Origin: Kiritimatiellia bacterium
Lineage (GTDB): Bacteria > Verrucomicrobiota > Kiritimatiellia > RFP12 > UBA1067
Assembly: GCA_017520845.1 (NCBI GenBank)
Contig: JAFXEU010000094.1
Location: forward strand, 1 to 58,293
Direction of reading: 5' to 3'
DNA length: 58,293 nt
In this document: positions 1-8,920 of the stretch, piece by piece
Position numbering within the stretch: the stretch's first letter is position 1
Layout: every line of letters starts with the position of its first letter
The notes under the pieces: model-generated
The model's database searches: none
The model's input: only the letters and a program-made list of their open reading frames with translations
What the model was told of the DNA's origin: nothing
Program-made: the position numbers and the translations under genes

Positions 1-1
1 G

Positions 2-142
2 CGCGTGATTCGTACCCAAGCGGCGAAAAAGAAAGGCCGCAAAATCGATGTCGACCCGGCTTTTCCGCCGGAAATCCGCGGCGTATCCGACGCGGATTTA
101 GCGAGCACCAGCGCCGAATCGCCCCCGGCTCGAAGGCCTTGA
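2..142 (+). CDS. C-terminal end of an unidentified protein (5' end outside window)
   Basis: The frame is open from the left edge to a TGA at 140-142 and encodes 46 residues, with a basic stretch (KKKGRK) and a proline/serine-rich tail ending in PPARRP. It converges on the minus-strand YkgJ-type gene, with a gap of about 10 nt. No family could be recognised from so short a tail. The codon pattern is plausible for this GC-rich section, but it could be a chance open frame. Confidence 0.4.
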   Translation, partial: RVIRTQAAKKKGRKIDVDPAFPPEIRGVSDADLASTSAESPPARRP

Positions 143-152
143 GTGCATCAAT

Positions 153-473
153 TCAAAAAAGTGGGATAAGGCCCGGGCAGACCTCGTGAGAATCGGGATT
201 CGTCCATTCGTACGGGAAGGATGCGCACTTATCCGGTTTCACCGCGTGTATCGTACAGAGATTGTCGTCTGTCAGATAAACGCACGAGCCGTCCGGACGG
301 CTTTTTAAGATAAGACCCTTCCTGTCGGGCGCGACTTCGGTCTCTGTGGCGATAAAATCGTCTTCGGTGAAGCCGAGATACTTCGCGATCCGCGATATCT
401 CGGCTTCATCCACACGGACGATCCCGTTCTTTATGCGGCAGCACGCGCCGCACCGGCGACATTTAAACGTCAT
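153..473 (-). CDS. YkgJ-type cysteine-cluster protein (putative zinc/iron chelating)
   Basis: A small 106-residue protein that opens with a CRRCGACC cluster near residues 5-12, followed by three more cysteines (CVYLTDDNLC around residues 64-73, then DKCASFP and a C near the end). This spacing is typical of the YkgJ/CxxCxxCC family (UPF0153), whose members probably bind a metal; the reaction is unknown. The length is normal for the family. It lies 9 nt downstream of the aconitase stop and is probably co-transcribed with it. No clear Shine-Dalgarno sequence precedes the ATG, so translational coupling is possible. Any link to Fe-S biology of the aconitase is a guess from position only. Confidence 0.8.
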   Translation of the reverse strand: MTFKCRRCGACCRIKNGIVRVDEAEISRIAKYLGFTEDDFIATETEVAPDRKGLILKSRPDGSCVYLTDDNLCTIHAVKPDKCASFPYEWTNPDSHEVCPGLIPLF

Positions 474-482
474 GTCGCGCCG

Positions 483-2420
483 TTACAGCGAAGCCAGGAG
501 CCCGCCGCAGAGAATCAGATGCTTCTCACGGTCCGAAAGACGCGTCTTAAGAGCGATAACGCCCTTCTTCGTCTTGAGCTCGAAAACGCCGTCGCCTTCG
601 ACGGCAGCGCGTATGCCCTTAAGTTCGAACTTCTCGCCGGCGCCGATCTTGTCGTAATCGGACGGATCTGCGAACTCGAAAGGTACAATACCGAAGTTGA
701 TCAGGTTGGCGCGGTGGATGCGTTCGATCGACTTCGCGAAAACGGCCTTTACGCCGAGATACATCGGGCATAGCGCCGCGTGTTCGCGGCTCGAGCCCTG
801 ACCGTAACTTTCGCCCGCGACGATAACGTTTACCGCGCCCGCCGTCTTGTTTGCGAGGCAGTTGTCGTGGAACTTAGGATCGCACGGCTCGAAGACGAAC
901 TTCGCGTATTCAGGAATGTTGGAGCGGAACTTAAGTCTCGCGCCGGCGGGCATGATGTGATCGGTCGTGATTTTATCACCGACCTTAATCGCGCATACGG
1001 CGTCATAAGTCTCGGCAAGCTTCTCGCCCTTCGGAACCTGGGCGATATTTGGTCCGCGCACGATCTTCGCGGCTCTGACGCCCTTTCCGGAAGTGGTGCG
1101 GTAGAGGAACATCGAATCGTCGATCGGGAACTTCTTGGGACTGGGAACGCTCGCGACGGGATTAAGCGTAGGAAGTTCGATCTTGCCGGTAAGAGCCGAC
1201 GCGGCGGCCGTCTCGGGAGATACAAGGTAAACGCCTGCGGACTTTGTACCGCTGCGGCCTTCAAAGTTGCGGTTGTTGGTTCTGAGAGAAATTGCGCCCG
1301 TCCTCGGAGACATGTGAGCGCCGATGCAGAACCCGCACGCGTTTTCGAGCATACGGCAGCCTGCGCGGTGGAGAATTCCGAGCGATCCGTCTTTGGCGAG
1401 CATATCGATAACCTGGCGTGAACCGCAGGCGATACCGACTTCGACATCATCGGCCACGTGCTTGCCCTTAAGATAAAGCGCGACGGTGCGGATATCGCGG
1501 TAGGACGAGTTGGTGCAGGAGCCGATCATAATCTGATTGACCTTCTTGCCTTTCATCGACTTTACCGTGACGATATTCCCCGGGCTGTGCGGCGCGGCCA
1601 TAAGAGGCTCGAGTTTCGAAAGATCGACCGTAAACGTATCGTCGTATTTTGCTCCCCTGTCGGGAAGAATCTCGACGAAATCCTTTGCGCGGCCTTGAGC
1701 GGCGAGAAACTGCTTCGTGACCTTGTCCGACGGGAAGACGCTCGTCGTAACGCCAAGCTCGGCGCCCATATTCGTGATCGTCGCGCGCGAAGGAACATCA
1801 AGCGTCGCGACTCCGGGACCCGTATATTCGAAAATCCAGCCGACGTTACCCTTCGTACCGAACTTCTCAAGCACCTTGAGAATCACGTCCTTGGCGCTCA
1901 CGCCCTTTTTGAGCTTACCTTTAAGAACGATGGCGCGGACCTTCGGTGTAGGAATATGAAACGCTCCGCCAGCCATAGCGACCGCGATATCGATACCGCC
2001 CGCACCGATCGCGATCTGGCCGATGCCGCCGCCCGTCGGGGTATGGGAATCGGAACCTAGAAGAGTCGTGCCAGGCTTTCCGAAACGCTCGAGGTGTAAC
2101 TGATGGCAGATGCCGTTGCCGGCCTTGGAATAGATGATGCCGTATTTCTTCGCGACAGACTGCAGAAAGTCATGGTCGTCGGCGTTCTCAAAACCGATCT
2201 GAACGGTGTTGTGGTCGACGTAAGAAACCGACACGTCCGTCTTTACGCGGTTTACTCCCATCGACTCGAACTGGAGATACGCCATCGTACCTGTAGCGTC
2301 CTGTGTCAGAGTCTGATCGATACGGATACCGAGCTCGGAATCTTTGGAGGCGTCGCCTTCCACAAAGTGGGCGGCGAGAATTTTTTCAACGACATTCATC
2401 TGTTTTTTCATGGTTTTCAT
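483..2420 (-). CDS. acn: Aconitate hydratase (Aquifex-type, about 645 aa)
   Basis: Isomerises citrate to isocitrate through cis-aconitate in the TCA cycle, in the cytoplasm. The three [4Fe-4S] ligands are visible: one Cys in GSCTNSS and two in ACGFCIGAHMSP. The substrate-binding GSSREHAALCP-type segment lies in the C-terminal swivel domain. The early GSDSHTPTGGGIGQ motif is also intact. The length fits the short single-chain Aquifex/clostridial type rather than the 860-900 aa AcnA/AcnB types. Two start codons compete: ATG at 2418-2420 and ATG at 2409-2411. A TGATATAAT extended -10 lies directly against the first ATG, so the second ATG would sit at or next to the transcription start. No Shine-Dalgarno sequence is seen for either. 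Confidence 0.95.
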   Translation of the reverse strand: MKTMKKQMNVVEKILAAHFVEGDASKDSELGIRIDQTLTQDATGTMAYLQFESMGVNRVKTDVSVSYVDHNTVQIGFENADDHDFLQSVAKKYGIIYSKAGNGICHQLHLERFGKPGTTLLGSDSHTPTGGGIGQIAIGAGGIDIAVAMAGGAFHIPTPKVRAIVLKGKLKKGVSAKDVILKVLEKFGTKGNVGWIFEYTGPGVATLDVPSRATITNMGAELGVTTSVFPSDKVTKQFLAAQGRAKDFVEILPDRGAKYDDTFTVDLSKLEPLMAAPHSPGNIVTVKSMKGKKVNQIMIGSCTNSSYRDIRTVALYLKGKHVADDVEVGIACGSRQVIDMLAKDGSLGILHRAGCRMLENACGFCIGAHMSPRTGAISLRTNNRNFEGRSGTKSAGVYLVSPETAAASALTGKIELPTLNPVASVPSPKKFPIDDSMFLYRTTSGKGVRAAKIVRGPNIAQVPKGEKLAETYDAVCAIKVGDKITTDHIMPAGARLKFRSNIPEYAKFVFEPCDPKFHDNCLANKTAGAVNVIVAGESYGQGSSREHAALCPMYLGVKAVFAKSIERIHRANLINFGIVPFEFADPSDYDKIGAGEKFELKGIRAAVEGDGVFELKTKKGVIALKTRLSDREKHLILCGGLLASL

Positions 2421-2429
2421 ATTATATCA
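2421..2429 (-). promoter_or_regulatory. Extended -10 promoter abutting the aconitase start
   Basis: On the minus strand this reads TGATATAAT, a full extended -10. Its last T touches the first ATG of the aconitase gene, and nine bases separate it from the second ATG. Transcription would start around the second ATG, which implies a leaderless or nearly leaderless message. Seen in sequence; the start site is inferred. Confidence 0.6.
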
Positions 2430-2466
2430 TTTTCTTGTTTCGCATCGTTCCCGATCGTTGCCGCGA

Positions 2467-3194
<728 letters not shown>

Positions 3195-3198
<4 letters not shown>

Positions 3199-4514
3199 TG
3201 GAGATCAAGCCGTTCCATCTTGCGGATATTTTCTTTAGGAATGGGGCGCTCGATTTTGTTTTTACCCTCGACCGTGATATACGCCCCCTCAGTATTCTTT
3301 AAAATACCTTCGATAACGTCCGTAGAAGTCGTAATCCTTATATCAGGAGTGAAAACCTCACGCATTTCAATCTTCAACGACGTCGTAGAGGAGACGTTGA
3401 GTACGGGATGTCTGATCTCCTCCGCGTATCCGCGGCATTTCAAGCGAACCGTATGTTCGCCGGCCTTGAGTCCGGGAACGATGAGGGATTCGCTCCACAT
3501 CGCAGGATCGCCCGGTCCCTTCGTTCTGCCGATGACGCGGCCGTCGATTTCGACCTCGATCCCTGCCGGGCGGGTGCGGATTTCCAGCTTCGCGAGATTG
3601 CTCGAAAGACGAAACTCCTCGTTTACCGTCGCGCCTTTCTCGACGGTTATTTCACGCGTCAGGGAATCAAAGCCTTCCTTTTCGGCCTTCACGGTATAAA
3701 TGCCCGGAGTAAGATTTTTCAGGTAAATCGGCCCGTCTCCGCGCGGTTCGCCGTTAATGTAGAACCTGGCTCCGGCGGGAACGGAGGAGAGATTCAAACT
3801 GCCCGGCAGCGGATTAAGCTTATAGAAGAGATTCGGCGTGTCGCCCGCGTTGATCGCGATTTCGCGCGTCAGCTTTTCGTAGCCGGCTTTTTTAAGTTCA
3901 AGCGTCATGCGCCCGTTCGGAATTTCAGAGACGACTACGGGAGTGACGCCTCTTGAAATTCCGTTTAATATGACTTCCGCGCCCTCGGGATCGCTGGTTA
4001 TGTCGGCGACGCCCGAATTGAGCAGAAGCTTTACGTTCTGGACGATGGGTCTGCGGCCGTTGAATTTGATTTCGAGCTTTCTGTCGAGATAGCCGGTCTT
4101 TCTCAAAACGACCGAATGGAGATCCTTGGTCTCAAGGACGGTTATAAGACGAGGGGTTTCGCCGTGGGAATATCCGTTTACCGTTATCGACGCGCCGGAA
4201 GGCTCGCTTGTCAGAAGAAGAAGCCCCTTTACAGGCTCCAATCTGGTCGACACCTGATTGCCGGAGACCTCGAGCGGAGTGAAGATCGCGTCATACGGCT
4301 CGTAATCATCCAACTCCATCCTGACGTGACACGGTTTGTTGGGTTTGACGTTCGAGAGGACAAAAGGCGTCATACCCTTCTCTTCACCGTCGACGAACAC
4401 CTGGGCCCCTTCGGGAGTCGACTTGAATTCGACGGAAACGCGCTTGGGCGCTCCGTCCTGCGCGAAAAGAAGCCCGGCCGCGCAGACAAACAAGAACGAG
4501 AGAAACTTTTTCAT
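3195..4514 (-). CDS. Secreted PEGA-repeat protein
   Basis: A signal peptide (residues 1-18, ending LLFA) is followed by about five PEGA-type repeats of roughly 70 residues each. The recurrent cores are STPEGAQVFVDGEEKGMTP, SEPSGASITVNGYSHG, SDPEGAEVILNGISRG, SVPAGARFYINGEPRG and TRPAGIEVEIDGRVIG. PEGA domains are beta-rich modules of surface or envelope proteins and are often linked to S-layer or secretion functions. A C-terminal tail of about 50 residues does not match the repeat. The ATG overlaps the stop of the FHA gene (ATGA), which indicates an operon. The exact role is unknown; envelope location is inferred. Confidence 0.88.
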
Positions 4515-5890
4515 TTTCTGTGCCCTTTCCTATCTTTCTCGATTTTCCTTAAGTTTACTTCGCAGTTTTCGATCCCGCTTTCGGCGTCACGGTGCCTGAT
4601 GTCGTCGCGGCGGGGAACCATCTCGCGGATTATGGCAAACTCTTCACGCGCTCCTTCCCAGTCGCCGATGGTCTGAAGCCTGCCGGCCTCCTCGAATCTC
4701 TTTTTGCACCGGCCGTCCAATTCCTTTCGCGCCTCATCTATCTTACGCTGGATCCTGGCGATGGAATCGCCGCTCGCCCCGAGAAGCGAAAGATCTCTGC
4801 GCGCCAGGGTATATGCGTCGATCGCCTTGCTTATATTGGAATATTCGACGTCACGCTTGTCCCAGAACTCGTCGGCGAGTATCTCGCTGTCCTCGACGGA
4901 CTTCTCGATCTCCTCACGCGACCGTTCGATCGACTGTACGCCGAGAATGTTGTTCACGGTCGACTCGAGCTTTTCGCGGATCCGCTTGAATTCTTCAGGC
5001 TCGAGCTCATTTTCGACGACGACTTTTTTAACTCCGTTTTTACGGACGAGTTTAATGGACCACGATTTGTAGGCGTTCACGTTGGCGAAGGATTCGCCTA
5101 TGTACTCGTCTTTCAGTTTCTTCCAGTCGTCACCGGAAAAGATCATCTCAAGAAGTTCTCTGTTGGAATCAGTGATCTGTTTTTTCGTAGACGGCAATTG
5201 ACGGTTTTCATGAGGAAGATCGTCGAATTCAATACTCAATTCGCCGTTGCTCGCGAGTGTCGCCGCATACCGGAATACATGTGAAGAATCCGCGTCAACC
5301 TTTTCGTATGCGAAGGAAACGATATCGTCGGACACTTTTTCCCGCTTCTCGGCCTGTACCGCCCTCTTTTTGGCGAAGGGATTGCCGAAGACGAGAACAA
5401 ATGCGATGGAGACGAGCAGGACGCCGACAATCGCCGTCGTAACGATCTTCAAAACGGGAGAGACCTTCTGCCTGGCGTCGTCGGGAGATCCTACGGGCTG
5501 GTTTCCGGCGGAACCGAATCCGAGATCGACTTCGCCGCCGGCGTCTGAAGCGGGCCTCGCGGGCGCATCTTTACCGGACGGCTCTTCTTCGCCTATCATT
5601 TTAAGCGTCGTCGATCCGACGTAAATCTCGTCACCCGCCTTGAGCGTGCGCGGAGCGGATGAGACGGCCTCTCCGTTCACGTACGTTCCGTTCGCGCTGG
5701 AAAGGTCGATCACCGTCACGTCGGATTCGCCCGAACACTCAAAGAAACAGTGATTGCGGGAAAGCTCCTCGTCCGGAATATGGATGTCGCTGGAAGACGA
5801 ACGGCCCAGACGCAATCCGGCGGAAGGAACCTCAAAGCGCTTGCCCGCCAGGTCTCCGGACGTCACCAGTATTTCTAATCTTTTTGCCAT
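4511..5890 (-). CDS. FHA-domain transmembrane protein
   Basis: The N-terminal FHA domain (about residues 5-100) has the conserved GRSSSSDIHIPDEELSRNHC and SSANGTYVNG motifs that bind phosphothreonine peptides. An acidic linker follows, then one transmembrane helix at about residues 147-172 (IVTTAIVGVLLVSIAFVLVF), then a long charged region of about 280 residues with coiled-coil character. The protein should sit in the inner membrane with the FHA domain in the cytoplasm. A good Shine-Dalgarno AGGAG lies just before the ATG. It forms a tight run with the TadC-like gene upstream (12-nt gap) and PEGA downstream (4-nt overlap). FHA next to TadC suggests a role in a Tad/type II-like machine, but this is inference. 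Confidence 0.88.
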   Translation of the reverse strand: MAKRLEILVTSGDLAGKRFEVPSAGLRLGRSSSSDIHIPDEELSRNHCFFECSGESDVTVIDLSSANGTYVNGEAVSSAPRTLKAGDEIYVGSTTLKMIGEEEPSGKDAPARPASDAGGEVDLGFGSAGNQPVGSPDDARQKVSPVLKIVTTAIVGVLLVSIAFVLVFGNPFAKKRAVQAEKREKVSDDIVSFAYEKVDADSSHVFRYAATLASNGELSIEFDDLPHENRQLPSTKKQITDSNRELLEMIFSGDDWKKLKDEYIGESFANVNAYKSWSIKLVRKNGVKKVVVENELEPEEFKRIREKLESTVNNILGVQSIERSREEIEKSVEDSEILADEFWDKRDVEYSNISKAIDAYTLARRDLSLLGASGDSIARIQRKIDEARKELDGRCKKRFEEAGRLQTIGDWEGAREEFAIIREMVPRRDDIRHRDAESGIENCEVNLRKIEKDRKGHRK

Positions 5891-5902
5891 AAACTCTCCT
5901 GA

Positions 5903-6817
5903 TTAAAACAGCTGACCCTTCATCGCCTGGGCGATCACCGGACCGAGCAGAATTATGAACACCGCCGGAAAGATGCAGAGCATCAAAGGCCCGAGCATTT
6001 TCGTGGGAGCTTCGTTTGCGAGTTTTTCGGCGCGGTCGAAGCGGCGCTCTCTCAACTGCTCGGACTGGATGCGAAGAATGGAACCTATCGACACGCCGAG
6101 CTCGTCGGCCTGGATAAGAGCGTAGGCGACGGATTTGAGATCAGGCTGCTTTACGCGGTCCGCCATGCTCCTGAGGGCGACCTTTCGCGATGAACCGACC
6201 TGAATCTCCTTCGTCATGCGAAGAAGCTCCTCGTTGAGGGGATCAAGTTTCCTGGATTCGCAGTTACGCTGAAGAGCGCTGATGAAATCCATACCCGCCT
6301 CGACGGACAGAGTCAGGACATCAAGAACGAACGGCAGAGCCTTCATTATCGAAAGATGGCGTTTTTTAACGGCGTCCTTAAGCCACATCGTAGGCTGGAG
6401 CGCGAGAAGAACGACACCCATGATGCAAAGCTGAAGACGCAGAGAGACGAACAGCGAACCGGGAAACGCGGCACCCATGAAGAAAATAACCACGCACCAG
6501 AGCAGACCCATCGCGATCGGCGAGAGTATGCGAAGCGCCACAAACTCCCTCCCGTTCAAAAGGCCCTCGTATCCCCCGGAAACGAGCATCGACTCGTACT
6601 TCGCCACGTCCTTCGCGAACGACGGACGGGAGACGAGTCGGTCTAAATTTCCGACGAACGGAAGGAGTAACTTGAATGTAAGAGGCAGAGAGCGCTCCTG
6701 ACGCCGACCGTCGGCGAGCGTAACGTACGTCACTTCGCGCGCGACGCTCGCGGCATACCACGCGAGCCCCGCGGCGGCGACGCCCCAAACTATCATCAGT
6801 ATTACTTCCATCGCCAT
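5903..6817 (-). CDS. TadC-like type II secretion system F protein
   Basis: An inner-membrane platform protein of the T2SF/TadC family (304 aa, normal length). There is one N-terminal helix (residues 4-24), a pair of helices around 105-155, the family signature region LPFVLDVLTLSVEAGMDF, and a C-terminal helix (LGPLMLCIFPAVFIILLGP). These proteins anchor the ATPase to the pilus or secretion apparatus. The usual neighbours (tadA ATPase, tadB, rcpC) are absent here: upstream is metG, and downstream are FHA and PEGA. The start could be the ATG at 6815-6817 or the one at 6809-6811. A TATAAT hexamer overlaps the first ATG, which makes the start uncertain. Confidence 0.87.
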   Translation of the reverse strand: MAMEVILMIVWGVAAAGLAWYAASVAREVTYVTLADGRRQERSLPLTFKLLLPFVGNLDRLVSRPSFAKDVAKYESMLVSGGYEGLLNGREFVALRILSPIAMGLLWCVVIFFMGAAFPGSLFVSLRLQLCIMGVVLLALQPTMWLKDAVKKRHLSIMKALPFVLDVLTLSVEAGMDFISALQRNCESRKLDPLNEELLRMTKEIQVGSSRKVALRSMADRVKQPDLKSVAYALIQADELGVSIGSILRIQSEQLRERRFDRAEKLANEAPTKMLGPLMLCIFPAVFIILLGPVIAQAMKGQLF

Positions 6818-6838
6818 TATAGGAGTCTTTTTGAGATT

Positions 6839-8881
6839 TTACGTCGCGGCTACGCCCGCACCCGCATCGGACGAAGGCGACAGGACTCCTCCGTTGACGC
6901 CAGGCTCGCCCGCGAAGAGAATCATACCCTCCGACACGCCGACGGACATCTTTCGCGGAGCGAGGTTCGCGACAAAGACAACTTCTTTTCCGACAAGCTT
7001 ATCCGGCTCCGGATACGCCTGACGGATTCCCGAGAAAATCGTACGTTTGCCGAGAGAGCCGGCGTCAAGAACGAACTTAAGAAGCTTGGAGCTCTTGGGA
7101 ACGGTTTCGCAGCTTTCAACGACGCCGATTCGAAGATCGAGCTTCTCGAAGTCGGGGAATGCGATTTCGCTCTTAAGAGGCGCAACCTCTCCCGAGACTT
7201 CCTTCTCTTCCCTCTTGTTCTTGCTGGCGCGCGATTCGTGGCTGACTTCACCCGATTCGCCGGGCTTAACCTTGGCGGCCTCGACCATTGCCTCGACCTG
7301 CTTCATGTCGACGCGGCTCGCGAGATACTCATATTCGCCGAGAGCGCAGTTTTCCTTCGGCTCTCCGGCGCTCGCCCACGTCCACTCGCACTCTCCGAAA
7401 AGCTTCATCGCCTTGTCGGCGTACGCGGGGAGAACGGGTTTCAGATAAATCGCGATAATCCTGAAAGCGTTGAGAGCGGCGGTAAGCGTCGTGCGGGTCG
7501 TCTCCTCGTCCGTCTTCACGGTCTTCCAGGGCTCGCGCTTGTCGAAGTACTCGTTCGCGGCGTCCGCAAGCCGACAGATTTCGACGACGGCCTGGTTGAA
7601 CCTGCGGTCTTCGAAATGCCTGGCGATCGTCTCGCCGGCGGCGACGCACTTTTCGACGAGAGCACGGCCTTCCTCGTCCATCGTACCGAGACGCCCGCCC
7701 AGTTTCTTCTGGAGCATCTGACCGCCGCGCGAGGCGATATTGGTGATTTTTCCGACGAGATCTGAATTGACGCGCTGAACGAAGTCGGCAAGATTGAGAT
7801 CGATGTCGTCGGTCGTGCCTCCGAGCTTCGCCGCGTAGTAGTATCTGAGCGCTTCGGGCGGAAGATTGTCGAGATAGGTGCGTGCGGAAACGAACGTCCC
7901 TTTCGACTTCGACATCTTCTCGCCGTTCACCGTCAAAAACCCGTGAACGAAAACTTTCGTCGGACCCTTGAATCCGGCGGAGTTGAGCATCCCCGGCCAG
8001 AAAAGGCAGTGGAATCGGATAATGTCCTTTCCGATGAAGTGGTAAAGCTCGACGTTGGGATCGTTCCACATTTCGAACTTGCCGGCGTTCTTGAGACTCG
8101 CGATATATCCGACCGGGGCATCGACCCAGACATAAAAGTATTTGTCTTTGCAGCCGGGAATCTCAAAACCGAAATACGGCGCGTCGCGCGAAATGCACCA
8201 TCCGCGCAACGGCTCCTTGAACCACTCGAGAAGTTTATTCGAAACGTCGCTCGTCGTATGGTCTGGAATCCATTTTTCAAGATAGTCGTGCTGGGGTTCA
8301 AGTTCCCAGTAGAGATGCTCCGAATCCTTGACGACGGGTGTCGCTCCGCAGGTCGTGCACTTCGGCGAGCCGAGTTCCTCCGCGCCGTACGTCGCGCCGC
8401 ACTTGTCGCAGCTGTCGCCGTACTGATCCGGAGCGCCGCACTTGGGACAGACGCCCTTCACAAAGCGGTCGGGAAGAAACATCTTGCACTTTTCGCAGTA
8501 AAGCTGGGGAGTCGTCTTGCGCGTGATATATCCCTTCGCTTCGGCGGCCTTGTAGATCTGCTCGCTGAGCTCCTTGTTTTCAGGAGAATTCGTAGTATAA
8601 TAGTTGTCAAACTTGATCTGGAAGTCCGTAAAGTCCTTGAGATGCTCGGCATGGCTGCGCGCGATGAGCTCTTCGGGGGTTATCCCTTCTTTGCGGGCAC
8701 GGATCATGATGGGAGTTCCGTGGGTATCGTCGGCGCATACGTAAACGCACTCGTTGCCGCGCATTTTCTGAAAGCGTACCCAGAAATCGGTCTGGATATA
8801 CTCTACAAGATGACCGATATGAATATCGCCGTTGGCGTACGGCAACGCGCTCGTTACTACAATCTTTCTCTTTTCGCCCAT
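6839..8881 (-). CDS. metG: Methionyl-tRNA synthetase with C-terminal tRNA-binding domain
   Basis: Charges tRNA-Met with methionine in the cytoplasm. The class I signatures HIGH (residues 21-24) and KMSKS (about residue 322) are intact. Between them lies a zinc-knuckle region with four CxxC pairs (CEKC, CPKC, CDKC, CTTC), i.e. the double-knuckle form. The anticodon-binding helical domain follows. The last 110 residues form a Trbp111/EMAP-like OB fold (FEKLDLRIGVVESCETVPKS), separated by a charged linker (RASKNKREEKE). The length of 680 aa is usual for the dimeric form. The start has an AAGGAA Shine-Dalgarno, and an extended -10 promoter lies 26 nt upstream. Confidence 0.97.
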   Translation of the reverse strand: MGEKRKIVVTSALPYANGDIHIGHLVEYIQTDFWVRFQKMRGNECVYVCADDTHGTPIMIRARKEGITPEELIARSHAEHLKDFTDFQIKFDNYYTTNSPENKELSEQIYKAAEAKGYITRKTTPQLYCEKCKMFLPDRFVKGVCPKCGAPDQYGDSCDKCGATYGAEELGSPKCTTCGATPVVKDSEHLYWELEPQHDYLEKWIPDHTTSDVSNKLLEWFKEPLRGWCISRDAPYFGFEIPGCKDKYFYVWVDAPVGYIASLKNAGKFEMWNDPNVELYHFIGKDIIRFHCLFWPGMLNSAGFKGPTKVFVHGFLTVNGEKMSKSKGTFVSARTYLDNLPPEALRYYYAAKLGGTTDDIDLNLADFVQRVNSDLVGKITNIASRGGQMLQKKLGGRLGTMDEEGRALVEKCVAAGETIARHFEDRRFNQAVVEICRLADAANEYFDKREPWKTVKTDEETTRTTLTAALNAFRIIAIYLKPVLPAYADKAMKLFGECEWTWASAGEPKENCALGEYEYLASRVDMKQVEAMVEAAKVKPGESGEVSHESRASKNKREEKEVSGEVAPLKSEIAFPDFEKLDLRIGVVESCETVPKSSKLLKFVLDAGSLGKRTIFSGIRQAYPEPDKLVGKEVVFVANLAPRKMSVGVSEGMILFAGEPGVNGGVLSPSSDAGAGVAAT

Positions 8882-8907
8882 ATAAATTCCTTAAATATTT
8901 TTCTAAA

Positions 8908-8916
8908 ATTATACCA
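8908..8916 (-). promoter_or_regulatory. Extended -10 promoter of metG
   Basis: The minus strand reads TTTGGTATAAT, i.e. TGG plus a perfect TATAAT, 26 nt before the metG ATG, with an AAGGAA ribosome binding site in between. No good -35 hexamer is visible, which fits an extended -10 promoter. Confidence 0.65.
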
Positions 8917-8920
8917 AATT

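Noticed and set aside
780..1421. Long plus-strand open frames opposite the aconitase gene
   Set aside because: Shadows of GC-rich codon usage; no family features, and the opposite strand encodes a complete aconitase.
6816..6821. TATAAT over the first ATG of the TadC-like gene as a leaderless promoter
   Set aside because: It lacks the TGn extension and the spacing to the next ATG is only 4 nt; chance or a weak promoter is as likely.
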